Shown: one piece after another, positions 34,904 through 41,532 of the stretch
Layout: the number at the start of each line of letters is the position of its first letter
Position numbering within the stretch: the first letter of the stretch is position 1
From: an uncultured Oscillospiraceae bacterium
GTDB lineage: Bacteria; Bacillota; Clostridia; Oscillospirales; Ruminococcaceae
Reading direction: 5' to 3'
DNA length: 41,532 bases
Assembly: GCA_900539695.1 (NCBI GenBank)
Contig: UQDG01000020.1
Coordinates: forward strand, 1-41,532
Notes under the pieces: model-generated
What the model saw: only the letters and a program-made list of their open reading frames with translations
Database searches by the model: none
What the model was told of the DNA's origin: nothing
Program-made: the position numbers and the translations under genes

Positions 34904-35775
34904 TGGGCCCCTGTGCCGGGACGGCTGCGGCCTGTAAGGAACACCGCCGCGTCAAAGGCCCCCGTAGCCAGCAGCCGCGCCAATTGGGGCTTGCGGGTCA
35001 GGCTTTCGGGAGCATCACAGTGGACGGAGGCGAGGAAGGTCGCCCCCGAGGCGATACCTTCTTCCAGCGCGGCGGCATCGGCGGCGGTGCCCAGCTCGTC
35101 GCAGACGATGTACTGCGGGTTCATGCAGCGCAGTGCCATGCAGACGGCCTGCGCCTTGGGAAAGCGGGTGTAGACGTCGCAGGGCACATCCGCCCCGGCG
35201 GTAAAGCCATCGCTCTCCCCGGCCAATAGCTCACCCCGCTCGTCGATGACGCTGACAAGGGCATCTTTTTCGCAGAGATAGCGGATGAGCGTGCGCAGGA
35301 ACGTTGTTTTTCCGCTGCCCGGTGGGCCGGCCACCAGTAAGCCGCCGGTGTTTTTCTGCAAAAATGCGGGCACTTCAGGCGGCAGGCCGCAGGTGATGGG
35401 CCGGGCAATACGCAGGTTGAGGGAGGTTACTGCAGAGAAGCCGCCCGGCCCCCAGCTGCCCGCCACGCCCACCCGGCAGCCGCCGCGGATGGTGAAAAAG
35501 CCCTGGCGGAGTTCTTCTTCATAGGCAAAGACCGAATCCCTGCAAAGGTGCTGGAAACAGTCCTGCACCTCTTTGGCTGTGAGCCTGCGCAGCCTGTCCG
35601 CCCGGGGCAGGTACTTGGCTGCCGGGCTTACCCGGCCATTGACCGTAAACAGCATAGACTGCCCGGCCCGCAGGCGGATCTCCTGCACATAGGGCGCACA
35701 GCGTATGGGCAGGGCGGCCAGCTCGGCCGCGTAGGGCTGGGGCAGACATTGTGCCAGGCGATAATACTCGTCCAT
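34888..35775 (-). CDS. spoIIIAA: Stage III sporulation protein AA (secretion-type ATPase)
   Basis: A 295-residue ATPase related to type II/IV secretion motors that powers the SpoIIIA complex from the mother cell. Walker A is GPPGSGKTT (150-158); the Walker B region is QYIVCDELG (about 214-222). The upstream domain has VQEIRLRAGQ and TIRGGCRVGVAGSW, typical of SpoIIIAA. The ATG at 35775 was chosen over one 21 codons upstream because GAGGTGA lies 8 bases before it and a possible sigma-E -10 would fall inside the longer form. It is the first gene of the eight-gene operon. Confidence 0.96.
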   Translation of the reverse strand: MDEYYRLAQCLPQPYAAELAALPIRCAPYVQEIRLRAGQSMLFTVNGRVSPAAKYLPRADRLRRLTAKEVQDCFQHLCRDSVFAYEEELRQGFFTIRGGCRVGVAGSWGPGGFSAVTSLNLRIARPITCGLPPEVPAFLQKNTGGLLVAGPPGSGKTTFLRTLIRYLCEKDALVSVIDERGELLAGESDGFTAGADVPCDVYTRFPKAQAVCMALRCMNPQYIVCDELGTAADAAALEEGIASGATFLASVHCDAPESLTRKPQLARLLATGAFDAAVFLTGRSRPGTGAQWVEL

Positions 35776-35798
35776 TTTTCGCTTCACCTCACACTGCC

Positions 35799-35806
35799 AC
35801 TGTATG
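35799..35806 (-). promoter_or_regulatory. Possible sigma-E -10 element of the spoIIIA operon
   Basis: CATACAGT on the minus strand matches the sigma-E -10 consensus (CATACAnT), about 24 bases before the spoIIIAA ATG. The -35 region, TTCTGTA 14 bases further up, matches poorly. The operon is known to be sigma-E-controlled in Bacillus. Confidence 0.5.
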
Positions 35807-35855
35807 TGCGGCGGGGCGGGTACAGAACCCACCGCCAAAAATTACAGACAAATGC

Positions 35856-35884
35856 TTGACAAAACGCCGCTCAGGTGCTATGGT
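35856..35884 (+). promoter_or_regulatory. sigma-A promoter of the GntR-ABC operon
   Basis: -35 TTGACA (35856-35861), 17-base spacer, -10 TATGGT (35879-35884). The -10 overlaps the left end of a large palindrome. Confidence 0.8.
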
Positions 35885-35906
35885 TGATTACACAAGTAAT
35901 GAACCA
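35881..35906. promoter_or_regulatory. 26-bp palindrome over the GntR operon start (probable operator)
   Basis: The arms TGGTT-G-ATTAC (35881-35891) and GTAAT-G-AACCA (35896-35906) are inverted with a single mismatch each side, around a 4-base centre. It covers the end of the -10 and the transcription start, so a bound dimer would block the promoter. The YtrA-like regulator encoded just downstream is the obvious candidate ligand. Confidence 0.7.
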
Positions 35907-35936
35907 CTTAACCATGTATGGAAAGGCGGTGAGCAC

Positions 35937-36308
35937 TTGCCCCCGACATTGAATGAACAGACTTCGATTTATCTGCAGATTGCCAAAATGCTGGAGGATG
36001 GCATTTTGCGCGGCATCTACCCCGAGGATACGCAGGTTCCCAGCACCAACGAGCTGGCGCGTACTTTGTGCATCAACCCGGCCACGGCGGCCAAAGGCCT
36101 GAACCTGCTGACCGAGGACGGCATCCTGTACAAGCGCCGCGGCATTGGCATGTTTGTAGCCCCCCGCGCGGCCGAAAAGATACGCGCCAAGCGCAAGCAG
36201 ACATTTTTTGAGCAGTATGTCCGCCCCCTGGCGGCCGAAGCCAAGAACATTGGCATCACCCCTGCGGAACTGCAGGCCATGCTGGCCCAGGCCAGCGAAA
36301 AGGAGTAA
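35937..36308 (+). CDS. GntR family transcriptional regulator, YtrA-like
   Basis: A 123-residue GntR regulator of the short YtrA type: an N-terminal winged helix (SIYLQIAKMLEDGILRGIYPEDTQVPSTNELARTLCINPATAAKGLNLLTEDGILYKRRGIGMFV, about 8-75, read here as its key landmarks) and a short C-terminal helical tail without a ligand-binding domain. I chose the TTG at 35937, with AAAGG 10 bases ahead; an ATG further up (35880) lies inside the -10 box and is impossible as a start. YtrA-type regulators repress their own operon with ABC transporter genes, matching this locus and the palindrome at 35881-35906. Confidence 0.9.
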   Translation: MPPTLNEQTSIYLQIAKMLEDGILRGIYPEDTQVPSTNELARTLCINPATAAKGLNLLTEDGILYKRRGIGMFVAPRAAEKIRAKRKQTFFEQYVRPLAAEAKNIGITPAELQAMLAQASEKE

Positions 36309-36311
36309 ATG

Positions 36312-37214
36312 ATGGAAGCAAAAGTTTTAACAGCCCAAAGCCTTTGCAAGCGCTACGGCACGCTGGACGCTTTGGACCATGTAGACCTGACGCTGGAGCC
36401 TGGGCACATCTACGGGCTGATCGGCCGCAACGGCGCGGGCAAGACGACACTGCTCTCAGCCCTGACGGCGCAGATGCCGGTGGATGCGGGCACCGTGACC
36501 TACGGCGGCGCGCCTGTGTGGGAGAATGAGGCTGTGCTGGGCGAGCTATGCTTCAGCCGGGAATTAGGCAGCACCGTCGGCGGGATGAACAACGCCTTGA
36601 AAGTGAAGGATTATCTGAACGCCGGGCGGCTGTTTTATCCCCATTGGGACGAAGCCTACGCCCAAAAGCTGATAACACAGTTTAAGCTGGCCCCCAAAAA
36701 GATGATCAGCGCCCTATCCAAGGGCATGGCCAGCATGCTGACCATCGTGCTGGCGCTGGCCAGCCGCGCCCCCATCACCTTTATGGATGAGCCGGTAGCC
36801 GGGCTGGACGTGGTAGCGCGGGAGGATTTTTACCGCCTGCTGCTGGACGATTACGCCGAGACCGGGCGCACGTTCGTTATCTCCACCCACATTCTGGAGG
36901 AAGCCTCGAATGTGTTTGAGAAGGTGCTCATCATGAAAGAGGGGCGCTTGATCGAGGCCTGCGATGCCGACGAGCTGCTGGCGCAGTTCTGCGCCGTGAC
37001 CGGGCGGGACGATGTGGTGAACGAAGCCTGCGCCGGGCTGAACATCCTGCATACCGAAACATTGGGGCGGCAGAAGTCCTGCGTGGTGCGGGTGCCTGCC
37101 GAGACCATGGCCGCCAAGGGGCTGGATGTAGATTGCACGAGCCTGCCCCTGCAAAAGGTGTTTGTGGCGCTGTGCGGCCACGAGCAAGAGCTCCAGGAAC
37201 ATCGGGAGGGCTAA
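36312..37214 (+). CDS. ABC transporter ATP-binding protein (YtrB-like)
   Basis: A 300-residue ABC ATPase. Walker A is GRNGAGKTT, the signature is the degenerate LSKGM typical of YtrB-like proteins, Walker B is ITFMDEPVAGLD, and the switch histidine is in VISTHILEEA. The C-terminal 80 residues form an accessory region. Two ATGs lie in tandem (36309 and 36312); the second has better spacing from AAAAGGAG. It follows the regulator at once and precedes two membrane proteins, so it is the motor of a four-gene export or stress-response transporter. Confidence 0.93.
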   Translation: MEAKVLTAQSLCKRYGTLDALDHVDLTLEPGHIYGLIGRNGAGKTTLLSALTAQMPVDAGTVTYGGAPVWENEAVLGELCFSRELGSTVGGMNNALKVKDYLNAGRLFYPHWDEAYAQKLITQFKLAPKKMISALSKGMASMLTIVLALASRAPITFMDEPVAGLDVVAREDFYRLLLDDYAETGRTFVISTHILEEASNVFEKVLIMKEGRLIEACDADELLAQFCAVTGRDDVVNEACAGLNILHTETLGRQKSCVVRVPAETMAAKGLDVDCTSLPLQKVFVALCGHEQELQEHREG

Positions 37215-37217
37215 GCG

Positions 37218-37868
37218 ATGAAAGGCACTGTTAAAACGCTGCGCTTTTTTGCCTGGCCGCTTGCCCAGATGCTGGGCATTGCTACCCTGTTTTACTTTGG
37301 CACCCTGGTGTTAGGCGGGCTGACGAAGATGGTCATCTTCTCCGATTATGCAATTTCTTTCTGCTTTTTGTATGGCATTTTTCTGTACATTTCGTTTTGG
37401 CAGTTTTCCGCTGCCTACAGTCAGCTGGCACTGAGTTTTGGCGCCACGCGGCAAAGCATCCGCCGGGCCATTTTGGTGCTTTGGGTGGTGGGCAGTCTGT
37501 TTGCCGAGGCTTTTACCGTGCTGGCGGCCCAGCTTTCGCTGTGGATGCCGATGAATGAACCAGCCGGACGCAATGTATTTTTGCTGCAATGCGGGCTGCA
37601 CCCAGTGGGCGGCTTTTGCCTGATGCTGTTTTTGGCGGCGACCGGCTCTGCGGCCGGTACAGCCTTGCCCGCCGCCTGGCCGCGGACGCTGTGCCTGACC
37701 GCAAAGATCCTTTTGTATATTGTGGCGTTTGCCCAGATCTTTGTGTTTATGCTGCTGGCGTACTTTTGTCCGCAGTGGTTTGTGCCCTACTGCGCGGCGC
37801 TGGTCGTGGCTGGCTGCCTGTTGATGGCCGCCGCCCTGCGGGCACTGCGCCACATAGCGGTGCGCTGA
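37218..37868 (+). CDS. Membrane protein, probable ABC-2-like permease of the GntR operon (first)
   Basis: A 216-residue protein with about six hydrophobic segments. It contains LALSFGATRQSIRRAILVLW, a loop pattern (FGxTR near a coupling helix) common in ABC permeases of this kind. It starts 3 bases after the ATPase stop. It has no family I can name with certainty; operon position makes it a transporter subunit by inference. Confidence 0.78.
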   Translation: MKGTVKTLRFFAWPLAQMLGIATLFYFGTLVLGGLTKMVIFSDYAISFCFLYGIFLYISFWQFSAAYSQLALSFGATRQSIRRAILVLWVVGSLFAEAFTVLAAQLSLWMPMNEPAGRNVFLLQCGLHPVGGFCLMLFLAATGSAAGTALPAAWPRTLCLTAKILLYIVAFAQIFVFMLLAYFCPQWFVPYCAALVVAGCLLMAAALRALRHIAVR

Positions 37869-37883
37869 TGTGAGGTGTTTGTG

Positions 37884-38534
37884 ATGAAACGAATGATTTC
37901 CGCTTGCCTGCGCTTTGAAGCGCCGGACCTTTGGCTGGCGGTGCCCGCCGCGCTGTTCCCGGTACTGGTGGTCGAAGTGACCGCACTGATGATAGCCGCC
38001 ACCGAGGATGACCCCGAAGCGCTGGTGTTGCTGCCCGGCGTGGGTATGATTTTGACCTTGGTTCTTTGCTGTGTGCTGGGGGTCGTGTACCTGTGCAGCA
38101 ACTTTCCCCTGCTGCTGCAGTTCAGCGCCAGCAGGCGTGGATCGTTGGCGGGGCTGTGCCTGCATATTCTGCGGATGACCGTACTGGCCGAAGTGATCGC
38201 CGCTGCAGCTACTATAGCTCTGGGCGCTGTGAACCATGGGTTCTTCCCACGATTTGCCGTTGGCGAGTTATGGCGGGGCATCCCGGTTTTTGTGTGGCCG
38301 GTCTGCGCCGTGCTGCCGGTGCTGGTGGGGCTCGTGTGGGCAGGCGTACTCACCCGGTTTGGCCGCACCGGCGGCTGGGTGCTATACTTTTTGTTTATTG
38401 GCGGGTGTTTCAGCACAGACAAATGGCTGCACCTGCTGGCAGAGCAGCCGTGGATGGTGGTGTTTCCCGTGGGCGTGCTGGCGGCACTGGCCGTGTGCGG
38501 GGCAAAGTGGTTGATGAAAGCGGCGGTGAAATAG
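37884..38534 (+). CDS. Membrane protein, probable ABC-2-like permease of the GntR operon (second)
   Basis: A 216-residue protein with about six hydrophobic segments, of the same length as its neighbour. It has LLLQFSASRRGSLAGLCLHILRM at the place where the first protein has FGATRQS, so the pair may be a heterodimeric permease from an old duplication. The ATG at 37884 follows GAGGTG by 6 bases and is preferred to an upstream GTG. It ends just before a REP-like repeat. Function inferred from the operon. Confidence 0.76.
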   Translation: MKRMISACLRFEAPDLWLAVPAALFPVLVVEVTALMIAATEDDPEALVLLPGVGMILTLVLCCVLGVVYLCSNFPLLLQFSASRRGSLAGLCLHILRMTVLAEVIAAAATIALGAVNHGFFPRFAVGELWRGIPVFVWPVCAVLPVLVGLVWAGVLTRFGRTGGWVLYFLFIGGCFSTDKWLHLLAEQPWMVVFPVGVLAALAVCGAKWLMKAAVK

Positions 38535-38546
38535 TCGCCCTGCTTG

Positions 38547-38602
38547 TGTAGGGGCTGATGCTTGCACCAGCCTGCGGGTCGCTGCAAGCATCACCCCCTA
38601 CA
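38547..38602. repeat. REP-like inverted repeat
   Basis: Two 20-base arms (38547-38566 and 38583-38602) pair at 19 of 20 positions around a 16-base centre. The outer ends read TGTAGGGG/CCCCTACA. Such palindromes with TGTAGGGG ends look like dispersed intergenic elements of gut Clostridia; that is from memory of similar genomes. Confidence 0.75.
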
Positions 38603-38609
38603 AATAAAG

Positions 38610-38640
38610 AAGGCTCCCTCGCCGTGAGGGGGCCTTTTGT
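38610..38640. terminator. Bidirectional terminator between the GntR-ABC operon and ligA
   Basis: AAGGCTCCCTC (38610-38620) and GAGGGGGCCTT (38626-38636) pair with one wobble around a 5-base loop. TT follows on plus, and TTCTTTATTT on minus, so it can serve both convergent transcripts. Confidence 0.8.
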
Positions 38641-38654
38641 GTTTGTGCTGTTTT

Positions 38655-40709
<2,055 letters not shown>

Positions 40710-40713
<4 letters not shown>

Positions 40714-41345
40714 TCGAAATTACTGGCATAGGCGCTGGGCGTGTCGCCGCAGATGAGCACACTGGCCAGGGGCACGGTGTCAGTCACGGTCAGGGTCGCG
40801 GTGCGGCCGTCCAGCACCATATTGACGGTGACGGTCAGCTCCAGCACGGCGGTGCAGCGGGTGGTGTTGATGGAAAGGGACTCAGCGGTTTCCCGGACAG
40901 CCCCCTGCACATAGCCCTGGGGTTGCAGGGTGAACTCCCACCCTGGGCCCAGGCCGCTGAGCAGGCTGTTGTTGGTCAGGCTGCCAAAAGGGATCAGATA
41001 GTCGGTTTTCGGCAGGGCGGCCAGACTTTGCTGCACGGCCGCGGTCAGCTGCACTTCAGCGGCGTTGGCGCGGGCGGTGTCCAGCTGGACAAGCTCCCCC
41101 CGCTGGATGTAGAGGGCTTCGCACAGCGTGGGCATTGTTTGCAGTTGGGCGCTGACGGCGGATTGCATCGCCTGCACGGTAGCGGCACGGGCTTCGTACT
41201 CGGCCAGCTGGTGCAGGGTCGGTTTGACAGTGGTGTTGACATAGCGGCTGAACTGCCCTAGGGCCAGTGCCGCCAGCACCAGCGTGGCAGATACGTAAAA
41301 TTTGATGAATGTACGGCGTTTTAGCGGCTGTTTTCTGCGTGGCAT
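40710..41345 (-). CDS. yunB: Sporulation protein YunB
   Basis: A 211-residue protein with a basic N-terminus, one membrane anchor (about 13-31) and an extracytoplasmic domain. It shows YEARAATVQAMQSAV, LVQLDTARANAAEVQLTAAVQQSL, IPFGSLTNNSLLSGLGPGW and the C-terminal LASVLICGDTPSAY, matching YunB of Bacillus, a sigma-E-dependent protein needed for normal spores. The ATG at 41345 has GGGGGTGGGG ahead. No sigma-E promoter could be recognised upstream; the region to 41410 is only A/T-rich. It is divergent from tRNA-Ala. Confidence 0.9.
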
Positions 41346-41409
41346 CGACCCCACCCCCGTACCCATACTACGCGCGAAAAAAACTTTTTGATTTTTTTGC
41401 AAAAATCTG

Positions 41410-41438
41410 TTGACAAACCCAACCGCCTTTGCTATAAT
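41410..41438 (+). promoter_or_regulatory. Consensus sigma-A promoter of tRNA-Ala
   Basis: -35 TTGACA (41410-41415), 17-base spacer, -10 TATAAT (41433-41438): a full consensus match, 40 bases before the mature tRNA. Confidence 0.9.
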
Positions 41439-41478
41439 AATCAGCGTCGTCAGGAAATCATCCTGCGCTGAACAGTCT

Positions 41479-41532
<54 letters not shown>

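Overview
The window is a GC-rich chromosomal segment of a Gram-positive, endospore-forming anaerobe. It most resembles the class Clostridia, probably an Oscillospiraceae/Ruminococcaceae-type gut bacterium. The evidence is a complete spoIIIA operon (AA to AH), a three-gene gerA-type germinant-receptor operon, a yunB homologue, a reverse rubrerythrin, and sigma-A type promoters of the TTGACA-17-TATAAT kind. The family placement rests on gene content and style, not on a database search.

Layout from left to right. (1) 1-5917, minus strand: a partial tRNA-Gly with its own promoter, behind the tight operon dagK-lon-engB-yqeM-hslO (lipid/nucleotide kinase family, proteolysis, ribosome assembly, methyltransferase, redox chaperone). 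(2) 5975-8176: a DUF421 membrane protein, a reverse rubrerythrin with a consensus promoter and a leader palindrome, and a Gx-type transporter. (3) 8177-11503, plus strand: DUF4358 lipoprotein, MBOAT O-acyltransferase and DHHW (AlgJ/AlgX-like) protein, a likely cell-surface O-acylation module closed by a strong terminator. (4) 11513-15958: a gerA-type operon on minus, divergent from a DUF421-DUF4363 pair on plus. (5) 15938-20510: nrdR, secDF fusion, a MocR-type aminotransferase, and tRNA-Leu(TAA) with promoter and terminator. (6) 20658-31133: a 12-gene minus-strand housekeeping operon, asp23-nusB-(M22 paralogue)-xseA-xseB-ispA-yuiD-dxs-tlyA-nadK-argR-recN, covering isoprenoid precursors, rRNA modification, NADP, arginine regulation and DNA repair. 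(7) 31155-35806: spoIIIAA-AH, the forespore-engulfment secretion complex, with a possible sigma-E -10 element. (8) 35856-38640, plus strand: a GntR (YtrA-like) regulator with a 26-bp palindrome over its own promoter, an ABC ATPase and two membrane proteins, then a REP-like inverted repeat and a terminator. (9) 38655-41532: ligA and yunB on minus, and a partial tRNA-Ala(GGC) with a perfect promoter on plus.

Most of the window is conserved core genome. The parts with most room for new biology are the DUF4358-MBOAT-DHHW module, the DUF421-DUF4363 pair facing the germination operon, the M22/TsaD paralogue inside the nusB-xseA operon, the PAP2-like protein between ispA and dxs, and several palindromes placed exactly at promoters (rubrerythrin, GntR, aminotransferase). 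I see no insertion sequence, prophage, CRISPR array or defence island.
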